From the NCBI RefSeq assembly GCF_963662255.1, contig NW_026912148.1, positions 124,001 through 188,000 of the forward strand: 64,000 bases of DNA. Direction: 5' to 3'. This stretch comes from Cinclus cinclus (lineage: Eukaryota; Chordata; Aves; Passeriformes; Cinclidae). Shown one piece after another: positions 48,266 to 60,676 of this stretch. Within the stretch, counting starts at the first letter, position 1, and each line of letters begins with the position of its first letter. The notes under the pieces were generated by a model. That model was not told the origin of the DNA, searched no databases, and saw nothing but the letters and a program-made list of their open reading frames with translations. The translations under genes and the position numbers were made by a program.

Positions 48266-49644
48266 TGCAGAGAGGCGGCAAAGCTGAATGCCGTGCCAGA
48301 GCTTCACTTCTCGCTGGAGCACAGGAAGGCAAGAATGAAGAGGCAGAACACAGCCTTGGTTTCAGCAGCCTCCGGGACCGCAAAAGTTCAGCAATAGCTC
48401 TGTCAAAGCAGAACTCGGCTGAGAATGCTCTCGCAGCTTGGGAAAGTTAGGCGCAGCTGCTGACCAGCTCTACCCGTGGCCACAGGCTGCTTCTTCCACC
48501 TTCACTGTGGCAGAGCTTTTGCGGAACAGAGACGGCATTCTTCAAGGGCGTGTTCTCCAAGGTGCTGTGAAACAGAGCCTAGCACGCTGTCTCGCTGATC
48601 CTGGCTTTCGGCAAGCAGGCGTGCCAGACCGCCGACATTCTGCACTCTGGCAGCCTAGTTGCCAGCTTTCGGCAGCTGCTGTCCTAGCAAGGAAGCTCAG
48701 GGAGTCAAAGCCAGTGCCGGGCGGCACCTTTCTGCTTTGCCCGCCTAAGCGGCGTCACGCTCCCTCGGATACTGTGTCCTTTCCCTCTGCACTGCGTCTG
48801 CCGAGGTGCTCTCTGCCTCTCGGAGCAGAAGGGCAAAGGACAATGTTTTCCACAGCAGGGTAGAAACGGCATTGCTAGCAGGAAAGCTAGATGCCTTGGA
48901 ACTGTCCCCTTAGCCCTTGCCACTCACTTCAGGCTCGTACGCTGAGCAGAACAGCCTGCTGTTCTGAAGCTTCGCTGGCTGCCGTTCGTGCCCAGACGCC
49001 ATTTCCTTCCCAAGGAGGCGAAGCGCCGTCTACTTCTCGCAGCGAGCACGCTGCTCCTGGCTTTCGCTTCTGCCGCAACGAGCTCGCTACGAGCACTTTT
49101 CTTCTCAACCCTCTAGACCATTGCGTTCTGCTTTTCTTGTCTCGTGAATGGAGACGGAAAGCTTCTCGGCTACAATCTCGCCCAGAACAACTGCGGCTAC
49201 ACATTAAGCTCGCCCGGAACGCCCTGCTGAAACTTGCCTTCTGGCACCCCATTCGCGGGGCAGCCGTCTTTCTTCGGCCACCTGCCAAGTGGCCCCATAT
49301 CGCCGCGCTCGTTGCACTCCGCTTGTCAGATTGGCTTCCCGTGGCGCTGATTTCAGCCTGGCCAAATACTAGCGCTGCGGAGAGCTGTCTCGCAGACAAT
49401 CATGTTCCAGCATAGAAATTTGTCCTGCAATGTTCCCCCCTCTTTTCCCCCATGGTGTTGCTCTGATGAATGCCTTGAGCATGGAACGACTTAAGCCAGC
49501 AAGTATTCCTCGCCGGCCACCGCTCGCTGTGCAAGAGGTATGCCGTGGAGCCTTTGAACGCTGCCAAGCAAAAAGCAGAGCAGTGACCATAAAAGCGAGG
49601 AGAGAGCATGCACGAAGCACACTAGTTCTGTCTAGTGCTTTCCG
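48266..49644. repeat. Unit U36, class y
   Basis: Same departures as U21; NcoI-creating base at 49450. Confidence 0.97.
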
Positions 49645-51023
49645 TGCAGAGAGGCGGCAAAGCTGAATGCCGTGCCAGAGCTTCACTTCTCGCTGGAGCA
49701 CAGGAAGGCAAGAATGAAGAGGCAGAACACAGTCTTGGTTTCAGCAGCCTCCGGGACCGCAAAAGTTCAGCAATAGCTCTGTCAAAGCAGAACTCGGCTG
49801 AGAATGCTCTCGCAGCTTGAGAAAGTTAGGCGCAGCTGTTGACCAGCTCTGCCCGTGGCCACAGGCTGCTTCTTCGACCTTCACTGTGGCAGAGCTTTTG
49901 CGGAGCAGAGACGGCATTCTTCAAGGGCGTGTTCTCCAAGGTGCTGTGAAACAGAGCCTAGCACGCTGTCTCGCTGATCCTGGCTTTCGGCAAGCAGGCG
50001 TGCCAGACCGCCGACATTCTGCACTCTGGCAGCCTAGTTGCCAGCTTTCGGCAGCTGCTGTCCTAGCAAGGCAGCTCAGGGAGTCAAAGCCAGTGCCGGG
50101 CGGCACCTTTCTGCTTTGCCCGCCTAAGCGGCGTCACGCTCCCTCGGATACTGTGTCCTTTCCCTCTGCACTGCGTCTGCCGAGGTGCTCTCTGCCTCTC
50201 GGAGCAGAAGGGCAAAGGACAATGTTTTCCACAGCAGGGTAGAAATGGCATTGCTAGCAGGAAAGCTAGATGCCTTGGAACTGTCCCCTTAGCCCTTGCC
50301 ACTCACTTCAGGCTCGTACGCTGAGCAGAACAGCCTGCTGTTCTGAAGCTTCGCTGGCTGCCGTTCGTGCCCAGACGCCATTTCCTTCCCAAGGAGGCGA
50401 AGCGCCGTCTACTTCTCGCAGCGAGCACGCTGCTCCTGGCTTTCGCTTCTGCCGCAACGAGCTCGCTACGAGCACTTTTCTTCTCAACCCTCTAGACCAT
50501 TGCGTTCTGCTTTTCTTGTCTCGTGAATGGAAACGGAAAGCTTCTCGGCTACAATCTCGCCCAGAACAACTGCGGCTACACATTAAGCTCGCCCGGAACG
50601 CCCTGCTGAAACTTGCCTTCTGGCACCCCATTCGCGGGGCAGCCGTCTTTCTTCGGCCACCTGCCAAGTGGCCCCATATCGCCGCGCTCGTTGCACTCCG
50701 CTTGTCAGATTGGCTTCCCGTGGCGCTGATTTCAGCCTGGCCAAATACTAGCGCTGCGGAGAGCTGTCTCGCAGACAATCATGTTCCAGCATAGAAATTT
50801 GTCCTGCAATGTTCCCCCCTCTTTTCCCGCATGGTGTTGCTCTGATGAATGCCTTGAGCATGGAACGACTTAAGCCAGCAAGTATTCCTCGCCGGCCACC
50901 GCTCGCTGTGCAAGAGGTATGCCGTGGAGCCTTTGAACGCTGCCAAGCAAAAAGCAGAGCAGTGACCATAAAAGCGAGGAGAGAGCATGCACGAAGCACA
51001 CTAGTTCTGTCTAGTGCTTTCCG
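49645..51023. repeat. Unit U37, class a with converted p583
   Basis: Departures p89T p176A p428C p602T p888A. p583 is the consensus T although p428 and p602, on either side, are class a. That implies a conversion patch under 174 bp, or a back mutation. Confidence 0.96.
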
Positions 51024-52402
51024 TGCAGAGAGGCGGCAAAGCTGAATGCCGTGCCAGAGCTTCACTTCTCGCTGGAGCACAGGAAGGCAAGAATGAAGAG
51101 GCAGAACACAGCCTTGGTTTCAGCAGCCTCCGGGACCGCAAAAGTTCAGCAATAGCTCTGTCAAAGCAGAACTCGGCTGAGAATGCTCTCGCAGCTTGGG
51201 AAAGTTAGGCGCAGCTGCTGACCAGCTCTGCCCGTGGCCACAGGCTGCTTCTTCCACCTTCACTGTGGCAGAGCTTTTGCGGAGCAGAGACGGCATTCTT
51301 CAAGGGCGTGTTCTCCAAGGTGCTGTGAAACAGAGCCTAGCACGCTGTCTCGCTGATCCTGGCTTTCGGCAAGCAGGCGTGCCAGACCGCCGACATTCTG
51401 CACTCTGGCAGCCTAGTTGCCAGCTTTCGGCAGCTGCTGTCCTAGCAAGGAAGCTCAGGGAGTCAAAGCCAGTGCCGGGCGGCACCTTTCTGCTTTGCCC
51501 GCCTAAGCGGCGTCACGCTCCCTCGGATACTGTGTCCTTTCCCTCTGCACTGCGTCTGCCGAGGTGCTCTCTGCCTCTCGGAGCAGAAGGGCAAAGGACA
51601 ATGTTATCCACAGCAGGGTAGAAATGGCATTGCTAGCAGGAAAGCTAGATGCCTTGGAACTGTCCCCTTAGCCCTTGCCACTCACTTCAGGCTCGTACGC
51701 TGAGCAGAACAGCCTGCTGTTCTGAAGCTTCGCTGGCTGCCGTTCGTGCCCAGATGCCATTTCCTTCCCAAGGAGGCGAAGCGCCGTCTACTTCTCGCAG
51801 CGAGCACGCTGCTCCTGGCTTTCGCTTCTGCCGCAACGAGCTCGCTACGAGCACTTTTCTTCTCAACCCTCTAGACCATTGCGTTCTGCTTTTCTTGTCT
51901 CGTGAATGGAGACGGAAAGCTTCTCGGCTACAATCTCGCCCAGAACAACTGCGGCTACACATTAAGCTCGCCCGGAACGCCCTGCTGAAACTTGCCTTCT
52001 GGCACCCCATTCGCGGGGCAGCCGTCTTTCTTCGGCCACCTGCCAAGTGGCCCCATATCGCCGCGCTCGTTGCACTCCGCTTGTCAGATTGGCTTCCCGT
52101 GGCGCTGATTTCAGCCTGGCCAAATACTCGCGCTGCGGAGAGCTGTCTCGCAGACAATCATGTTCCAGCATAGAAATTTGTCCTGCAATGTTCCCCCCTC
52201 TTTTCCCGCATGGTGTTGCTCTGATGAATGCCTTGAGCATGGAACGACTTAAGCCAGCAAGTATTCCTCGCCGGCCACCGCTCGCTGTGCAAGAGGTATG
52301 CCGTGGAGCCTTTGAACGCTGCCAAGCAAAAAGCAGAGCAGTGACCATAAAAGCGAGGAGAGAGCATGCACGAAGCACACTAGTTCTGTCTAGTGCTTTC
52401 CG
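51024..52402. repeat. Unit U38, class b, p732T form
   Basis: Departures p195C p232C p583A p602T p732T p1106C. Differs from U23 at p195. Confidence 0.97.
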
Positions 52403-53781
52403 TGCAGAGAGGCGGCAAAGCTGAATGCCGTGCCAGAGCTTCACTTCTCGCTGGAGCACAGGAAGGCAAGAATGAAGAGGCAGAACACAGCCTTGGTTTC
52501 AGCAGCCTCCGGGACCGCAAAAGTTCAGCAATAGCTCTGTCAAAGCAGAACTCGGCTGAGAATGCTCTCGCAGCTTGGGAAAGTTAGGCGCAGCTGTTGA
52601 CCAGCTCTGCCCGTGGCCACAGGCTGCTTCTTCGACCTTCACTGTGGCAGAGCTTTTGCGGAGCAGAGACGGCATTCTTCAAGGGCGTGTTCTCCAAGGT
52701 GCTGTGAAACAGAGCCTAGCACGCTGTCTCGCTGATCCTGGCTTTCGGCAAGCAGGCGTGCCAGACCGCCGACATTCTGCACTCTGGCAGCCTAGTTGCC
52801 AGCTTTCGGCAGCTGCTGTCCTAGCAAGGAAGCTCAGGGAGTCAAAGCCAGTGCCGGGCGGCACCTTTCTGCTTTGCCCGCCTAAGCGGCGTCACGCTCC
52901 CTCGGATACTGTGTCCTTTCCCTCTGCACTGCGTCTGCCGAGGTGCTCTCTGCCTCTCGGAGCAGAAGGGCAAAGGACAATGTTTTCCACAGCAGGGTAG
53001 AAACGGCATTGCTAGCAGGAAAGCTAGATGCCTTGGAACTGTCCCCTTAGCCCTTGCCACTCACTTCAGGCTCGTACGCTGAGCAGAACAGCCTGCTGTT
53101 CTGAAGCTTCGCTGGCTGCCGTTCGTGCCCAGACGCCATTTCCTTCCCAAGGAGGCGAAGCGCCGTCTACTTCTCGCAGCGAGCACGCTGCTCCTGGCTT
53201 TCGCTTCTGCCGCAACGAGCTCGCTACGAGCACTTTTCTTCTCAACCCTCTAGACCATTGCGTTCTGCTTTTCTTGTCTCGTGAATGGAGACGGAAAGCT
53301 TCTCGGCTACAATCTCGCCCAGAACAACTGCGGCTACACATTAAGCTCGCCCGGGACGCCCTGCTGAAACTTGCCTTCTGGCACCCCATTCGCGGGGCAG
53401 CCGTCTTTCTTCGGCCACCTGCCAAGTGGCCCCATATCGCCGCGCTCGTTGCACTCCGCTTGTCAGATTGGCTTCCCGTGGCGCTGATTTCAGCCTGGCC
53501 AAATACTAGCGCTGCGGAGAGCTGTCTCGCAGACAATCATGTTCCAGCATAGAAATTTGTCCTGCAATGTTCCCCCCTCTTTTCCCGCATGGTGTTGCTC
53601 TGATGAATGCCTTGAGCATGGAACGACTTAAGCCAGCAAGTATTCCTCGCCGGCCACCGCTCGCTGTGCAAGAGGTATGCCGTGGAGCCTTTGAACGCTG
53701 CCAAGCAAAAAGCAGAGCAGTGACCATAAAAGCGAGGAGAGAGCATGCACGAAGCACACTAGTTCTGTCTAGTGCTTTCCG
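52403..53781. repeat. Unit U39, class c
   Basis: Departure p953G only. Confidence 0.97.
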
Positions 53782-55160
53782 TGCAGAGAGGCGGCAAAGC
53801 TGAATGCCGTGCCAGAGCTTCACTTCTCGCTGGAGCACAGGAAGGCAAGAATGAAGAGGCAGAACACAGCCTTGGTTTCAGCAGCCTCCGGGACCGCAAA
53901 AGTTCAGCAATAGCTCTGTCAAAGCAGAACTCGGCTGAGAATGCTCTCGCAGCTTGAGAAAGTTAGGCGCAGCTGTTGCCCAGCTCTGCCCCTGGCCACA
54001 GGCTGCTTCTTCCACCTTCACTGTGGCAGAGCTTTTGCGGAGCAGAGAGGGCATTCTTCAAGGGCGTGTTCTCCAAGGTGCTGTGAAACAGAGCCTAGCA
54101 CGCTGTCTCGCTGATCCTGGCTTTCGGCAAGCAGGCGTGCCAGACCGCCGACATTCTGCACTCTGGCAGCCTAGTTGCCAGCTTTCGGCAGCTGCTGTCC
54201 TAGCAAGGAAGCTCAGGGAGTCAAAGCCAGTGCCGGGCGGCACCTTTCTGCTTTGCCCGCCTAAGCGGCGTCACGCTCCCTCGGATACTGTGTCCTTTCC
54301 CTCTGCACTGCGTCTGCCGAGGTGCTCTCTGCCTCTCGGAGCAGAAGGGCAAAGGACAATGTTTTCCACAGCAGGGTAGAAACGGCATTGCTAGCAGGAA
54401 AGCTAGATGCCTTGGAACTGTCCCCTTAGCCCTTGCCACTCACTTCAGGCTCGTACGCTGAGCAGAACAGCCTGCTGTTCTGAAGCTTCGCTGGCTGCCG
54501 TTCGTGCCCAGACGCCATTTCCTTCCCAAGGAGGCGAAGCGCCGTCTACTTCTCGCAGCGAGCACGCTGCTCCTGGCTTTCGCTTCTGCCGCAACGAGCT
54601 CGCTACGAGCACTTTTCTTCTCAACCCTCTAGACCATTGCGTTCTGCTTTTCTTGTCTCGTGAATGGAGACGGAAAGCTTCTCGGCTACAATCTCGCCCA
54701 GAACAACTGCGGCTACACATTAAGCTCGCCCGGAACGCCCTGCTGAAACTTGCCTTCTGGCACCCCATTCGCGGGGCAGCCGTCTTTCTTCGGCCACCTG
54801 CCAAGTGGCCCCATATCGCCGCGCTCGTTGCACTCCGCTTGTCAGATTGGCTTCCCGTGGCGCTGATTTCAGCCTGGCCAAATACTAGCGCTGCGGAGAG
54901 CTGTCTCGCAGACAATCATGTTCCAGCATAGAAATTTGTCCTGCAATGTTCCCCCCTCTTTTCCCGCATGGTGTTGCTCTGATGAATGCCTTGAGCATGG
55001 AACGACTTAAGCCAGCAAGTATTCCTCGCCGGCCACCGCTCGCTGTGCAAGAGGTATGCCGTGGAGCCTTTGAACGCTGCCAAGCAAAAAGCAGAGCAGT
55101 GACCATAAAAGCGAGGAGAGAGCATGCACGAAGCACACTAGTTCTGTCTAGTGCTTTCCG
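53782..55160. repeat. Unit U40, class d with private base
   Basis: Departures p176A p198C p211C p232C p268G. p198C (53979) occurs only here. Confidence 0.97.
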
Positions 55161-56539
55161 TGCAGAGAGGCGGCAAAGCTGAATGCCGTGCCAGAGCTTC
55201 ACTTCTCGCTGGAGCACAGGAAGGCAAGAATGAAGAGGCAGAACACAGCCTTGGTTTCAGCAGCCTCCGGGACCGCAAAAGTTCAGCAATAGCTCTGTCA
55301 AAGCAAAACTCGGCTGAGAATGCTCTCGCAGCTTGGGAAAGTTAGGCGCAGCTGTTGACCAGCTCTGCCCGTGGCCACAGGCTGCTTCTTCCACCTTCAC
55401 TGTGGCAGAGCTTTTGCGGAGCAGAGACGGCATTCTTCAAGGGCGTGTTCTCCAAGGTGCTGTGAAACAGAGCCTAGCACGCTGTCTCGCTGATCCTGGC
55501 TTTCGGCAAGCAGGCGTGCCAGACCGCCGACATTCTGCACTCTGGCAGCCTAGTTGCCAGCTTTCGGCAGCTGCTGTCCTAGCAAGGAAGCTCAGGGAGT
55601 CAAAGCCAGTGCCGGGCGGCACCTTTCTGCTTTGCCCGCCTAAGCGGCGTCACGCTCCCTCGGATACTGTGTCCTTTCCCTCTGCACTGCGTCTGCCGAG
55701 GTGCTCTCTGCCTCTCGGAGCAGAAGGGCAAAGGACAATGTTTTCCACAGCAGGGTAGAAACGGCATTGCTAGCAGGAAAGCTAGATGCCTTGGAACTGT
55801 CCCCTTAGCCCTTGCCACTCACTTCAGGCTCGTACGCTGAGCAGAACAGCCTGCTGTTCTGAAGCTTCGCTGGCTGCCGTTCGTGCCCAGACGCCATTTC
55901 CTTCCCAAGGAGGCGAAGCGCCGTCTACTTCTCGCAGCGAGCACGCTGCTCCTGGCTTTCGCTTCTGCCGCAACGAGCTCGCTACGAGCACTTTTCTTCT
56001 CAACCCTCTAGACCATTGCGTTCTGCTTTTCTTGTCTCGTGAATGGAGACGGAAAGCTTCTCGGCTACAATCTCGCCCAGAACAACTGCGGCTACACATT
56101 AAGCTCGCCCGGAACGCCCTGCTGAAACTTGCCTTCTGGCACCCCATTCGCGGGGCAGCCGTCTTTCTTCGGCCACCTGCCAAGTGGCCCCATATCGCCG
56201 CGCTCGTTGCACTCCGCTTGTCAGATTGGCTTCCCGTGGCGCTGATTTCAGCCTGGCCAAATACTCGCGCTGCGGAGAGCTGTCTCGCAGACAATCATGT
56301 TCCAGCATAGAAATTTGTCCTGCAATGTTCCCCCCTCTTTTCCCGCATGGTGTTGCTCTGATGAATGCCTTGAGCATGGAACGACTTAAGCCAGCAAGTA
56401 TTCCTCGCCGGCCACCGCTCGCTGTGCAAGAGGTATGCCGTGGAGCCTTTGAACGCTGCCAAGCAAAAAGCAGAGCAGTGACCATAAAAGCGAGGAGAGA
56501 GCATGCACGAAGCACACTAGTTCTGTCTAGTGCTTTCCG
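55161..56539. repeat. Unit U41, class r with p146A
   Basis: Departures p146A (55306) p232C p1106C. Confidence 0.97.
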
Positions 56540-57918
56540 TGCAGAGAGGCGGCAAAGCTGAATGCCGTGCCAGAGCTTCACTTCTCGCTGGAGCACAGGA
56601 AGGCAAGAATGAAGAGGCAGAACACAGCCTTGGTTTCAGCAGCCTCCGGGACCGCAAAAGTTCAGCAATAGCTCTGTCAAAGCAGAACTCGGCTGAGAAT
56701 GCTCTCGCAGCTTGGGAAAGTTAGGCGCAGCTGCTGACCAGCTCTACCCGTGGCCACAGGCTGCTTCTTCCACCTTCACTGTGGCAGAGCTTTTGCGGAA
56801 CAGAGACGGCATTCTTCAAGGGCGTGTTCTCCAAGGTGCTGTGAAACAGAGCCTAGCACGCTGTCTCGCTGATCCTGGCTTTCGGCAAGCAGGCGTGCCA
56901 GACCGCCGACATTCTGCACTCTGGCAGCCTAGTTGCCAGCTTTCGGCAGCTGCTGTCCTAGCAAGGAAGCTCAGGGAGTCAAAGCCAGTGCCGGGCGGCA
57001 CCTTTCTGCTTTGCCCGCCTAAGCGGCGTCACGCTCCCTCGGATACTGTGTCCTTTCCCTCTGCACTGCGTCTGCCGAGGTGCTCTCTGCCTCTCGGAGC
57101 AGAAGGGCAAAGGACAATGTTATCCACAGCAGGGTAGAAATGGCATTGCTAGCAGGAAAGCTAGATGCCTTGGAACTGTCCCCTTAGCCCTTGCCACTCA
57201 CTTCAGGCTCGTACGCTGAGCAGAACAGCCTGCTGTTCTGAAGCTTCGCTGGCTGCCGTTCGTGCCCAGATGCCATTTCCTTCCCAAGGAGGCGAAGCGC
57301 CGTCTACTTCTCGCAGCGAGCACGCTGCTCCTGGCTTTCGCTTCTGCCGCAACGAGCTCGCTACGAGCACTTTTCTTCTCAACCCTCTAGACCATTGCGT
57401 TCTGCTTTTCTTGTCTCGTGAATGGAGACGGAAAGCTTCTCGGCTACAATCTCGCCCAGAACAACTGCGGCTACACATTAAGCTCGCCCGGAACGCCCTG
57501 CTGAAACTTGCCTTCTGGCACCCCATTCGCGGGGCAGCCGTCTTTCTTCGGCCACCTGCCAAGTGGCCCCATATCGCCGCGCTCGTTGCACTCCGCTTGT
57601 CAGATTGGCTTCCCGTGGCGCTGATTTCAGCCTGGCCAAATACTCGCGCTGCGGAGAGCTGTCTCGCAGACAATCATGTTCCAGCATAGAAATTTGTCCT
57701 GCAATGTTCCCCCCTCTTTTCCCGCATGGTGTTGCTCTGATGAATGCCTTGAGCATGGAACGACTTAAGCCAGCAAGTATTCCTCGCCGGCCACCGCTCG
57801 CTGTGCAAGAGGTATGCCGTGGAGCCTTTGAACGCTGCCAAGCAAAAAGCAGAGCAGTGACCATAAAAGCGAGGAGAGAGCATGCACGAAGCACACTAGT
57901 TCTGTCTAGTGCTTTCCG
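56540..57918. repeat. Unit U42, y/b hybrid
   Basis: Departures p195C p207A p232C p261A p583A p602T p732T p1106C. The left third is class y, the right half is b of the p732T form, and the y marker p1185C is absent. The switch lies between p261 and p583. Confidence 0.96.
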
Positions 57919-59297
57919 TGCAGAGAGGCGGCAAAGCTGAATGCCGTGCCAGAGCTTCACTTCTCGCTGGAGCACAGGAAGGCAAGAATGAAGAGGCAGA
58001 ACACAGCCTTGGTTTCAGCAGCCTCCGGGACCGCAAAAGTTCAGCAATAGCTCTGTCAAAGCAGAACTCGGCTGAGAATGCTCTCGCAGCTTGGGAAAGT
58101 TAGGCGCAGCTGTTGACCAGCTCTGCCCGTGGCCACAGGCTGCTTCTTCCACCTTCACTGTGGCAGAGCTTTTGCGGAGCAGAGACGGCATTCTTCAAGG
58201 GCGTGTTCTCCAAGGTGCTGTGAAACAGAGCCTAGCACGCTGTCTCGCTGATCCTGGCTTTCGGCAAGCAGGCGTGCCAGACCGCCGACATTCTGCACTC
58301 TGGCAGCCTAGTTGCCAGCTTTCGGCAGCTGCTGTCCTAGCAAGGAAGCTCAGGGAGTCAAAGCCAGTGCCGGGCGGCACCTTTCTGCTTTGCCCGCCTA
58401 AGCGGCGTCACGCTCCCTCGGATACTGTGTCCTTTCCCTCTGCACTGCGTCTGCCGAGGTGCTCTCTGCCTCTCGGAGCAGAAGGGCAAAGGACAATGTT
58501 TTCCACAGCAGGGTAGAAACGGCATTGCTAGCAGGAAAGCTAGATGCCTTGGAACTGTCCCCTTAGCCCTTGCCACTCACTTCAGGCTCGTACGCTGAGC
58601 AGAACAGCCTGCTGTTCTGAAGCTTCGCTGGCTGCCGTTCGTGCCCAGACGCCATTTCCTTCCCAAGGAGGCGAAGCGCCGTCTACTTCTCGCAGCGAGC
58701 ACGCTGCTCCTGGCTTTCGCTTCTGCCGCAACGAGCTCGCTACGAGCACTTTTCTTCTCAACCCTCTAGACCATTGCGTTCTGCTTTTCTTGTCTCGTGA
58801 ATGGAGACGGAAAGCTTCTCGGCTACAATCTCGCCCAGAACAACTGCGGCTACACATTAAGCTCGCCCGGAACGCCCTGCTGAAACTTGCCTTCTGGCAC
58901 CCCATTCGCGGGGCAGCCGTCTTTCTTCGGCCACCTGCCAAGTGGCCCCATATCGCCGCGCTCGTTGCACTCCGCTTGTCAGATTGGCTTCCCGTGGCGC
59001 TGATTTCAGCCTGGCCAAATACTAGCGCTGCGGAGAGCTGTCTCGCAGACAATCATGTTCCAGCATAGAAATTTGTCCTGCAATGTTCCCCCCTCTTTTC
59101 CCGCATGGTGTTGCTCTGATGAATGCCTTGAGCATGGAACGACTTAAGCCAGCAAGTATTCCTCGCCGGCCACCGCTCGCTGTGCAAGAGGTATGCCGTG
59201 GAGCCTTTGAACGCTGCCAAGCAAAAAGCAGAGCAGTGACCATAAAAGCGAGGAGAGAGCATGCACGAAGCACACTAGTTCTGTCTAGTGCTTTCCG
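57919..59297. repeat. Unit U43, class c0 with p232C
   Basis: Departure p232C only; same as U45. Confidence 0.97.
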
Positions 59298-60676
59298 TGC
59301 AGAGAGGCGGCAAAGCTGAATGCCGTGCCAGAGCTTCACTTCTCGCTGGAGCACAGGAAGGCAAGAATGAAGAGGCAGAACACAGTCTTGGTTTCAGCAG
59401 CCTCCGGGACCGCAAAAGTTCAGCAATAGCTCTGTCAAAGCAGAACTCGGCTGAGAATGCTCTCGCAGCTTGGGAAAGTTAGGCGCAGCTGTTGACCAGC
59501 TCTGCCCGTGGCCACAGGCTGCTTCTTCGACCTTCACTGTGGCAGAGCTTTTGCGGAGCAGAGACGGCATTCTTCAAGGGCGTGTTCTCCAAGGTGCTGT
59601 GAAACAGAGCCTAGCACGCTGTCTCGCTGATCCTGGCTTTCGGCAAGCAGGCGTGCCAGACCGCCGACATTCTGCACTCTGGCAGCCTAGTTGCCAGCTT
59701 TCGGCAGCTGCTGTCCTAGCAAGGAAGCTCAGGGAGTCAAAGCCAGTGCCGGGCGGCACCTTTCTGCTTTGCCCGCCTAAGCGGCGTCACGCTCCCTCGG
59801 ATACTGTGTCCTTTCCCTCTGCACTGCGTCTGCCGAGGTGCTCTCTGCCTCTCGGAGCAGAAGGGCAAAGGACAATGTTATCCACAGCAGGGTAGAAATG
59901 GCATTGCTAGCAGGAAAGCTAGATGCCTTGGAACTGTCCCCTTAGCCCTTGCCACTCACTTCAGGCTCGTACGCTGAGCAGAACAGCCTGCTGTTCTGAA
60001 GCTTCGCTGGCTGCCGTTCGTGCCCAGACGCCATTTCCTTCCCAAGGAGGCGAAGCGCCGTCTACTTCTCGCAGCGAGCACGCTGCTCCTGGCTTTCGCT
60101 TCTGCCGCAACGAGCTCGCTACGAGCACTTTTCTTCTCAACCCTCTAGACCATTGCGTTCTGCTTTTCTTGTCTCGTGAATGGAGACGGAAAGCTTCTCG
60201 GCTACAATCTCGCCTAGAACAACTGCGGCTACACATTAAGCTCGCCCGGAACGCCCTGCTGAAACTTGCCTTCTGGCACCCCATTCGCGGGGCAGCCGTC
60301 TTTCTTCGGCCACCTGCCAAGTGGCCCCATATCGCCGCGCTCGTTGCACTCCGCTTGTCAGATTGGCTTCCCGTGGCGCTGATTTCAGCCTGGCCAAATA
60401 CTAGCGCTGCGGAGAGCTGTCTCGCAGACAATCATGTTCCAGCATAGAAATTTGTCCTGCAATGTTCCCCCCTCTTTTCCCGCATGGTGTTGCTCTGATG
60501 AATGCCTTGAGCATGGAACGACTTAAGCCAGCAAGTATTCCTCGCCGGCCACCGCTCGCTGTGCAAGAGGTATGCCGTGGACCCTTTGAACGCTGCCAAG
60601 CAAAAAGCAGAGCAGTGACCATAAAAGCGAGGAGAGAGCATGCACGAAGCACACTAGTTCTGTCTAGTGCTTTCCG
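59298..60676. repeat. Unit U44, partial class a
   Basis: Departures p89T p583A p602T p918T p1285C. Matches U16 except that p176 and p428 are consensus, so a stretch within p90-p582 was replaced. Confidence 0.96.

Larger units (their letters stand above)
46887..53781. repeat. 5-mer HOR derived from the hexamer (U35-U39: d/r-y-a-b-c)
   Basis: Five units, 6,895 bp. U36 and U39 are identical to U31 and U34 at all sites scored. U37 and U38 differ from U32 and U33 at two sites each. The first unit, U35, carries the left-half markers of class d (p176A p211C p232C p268G) and the right-half marker of class r (p1106C). Inference: a d unit and an r unit were fused by an exchange between p268 and p1106, deleting one unit length and turning a six-unit repeat into a five-unit one. 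Confidence 0.7.
53782..59297. repeat. 4-mer block derived from the hexamer (U40-U43: d-r-y/b-c0)
   Basis: Here d (U40) and r (U41) are separate units, as expected for the parent of the d/r hybrid. U42 has y markers on the left (p195C p207A p232C p261A) and b markers on the right (p583A p602T p732T p1106C), and the class-a unit that should lie between y and b is missing. An exchange between p261 and p583 that removed two unit junctions explains both facts. U43 then fills the c position without p953G. Confidence 0.65.
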
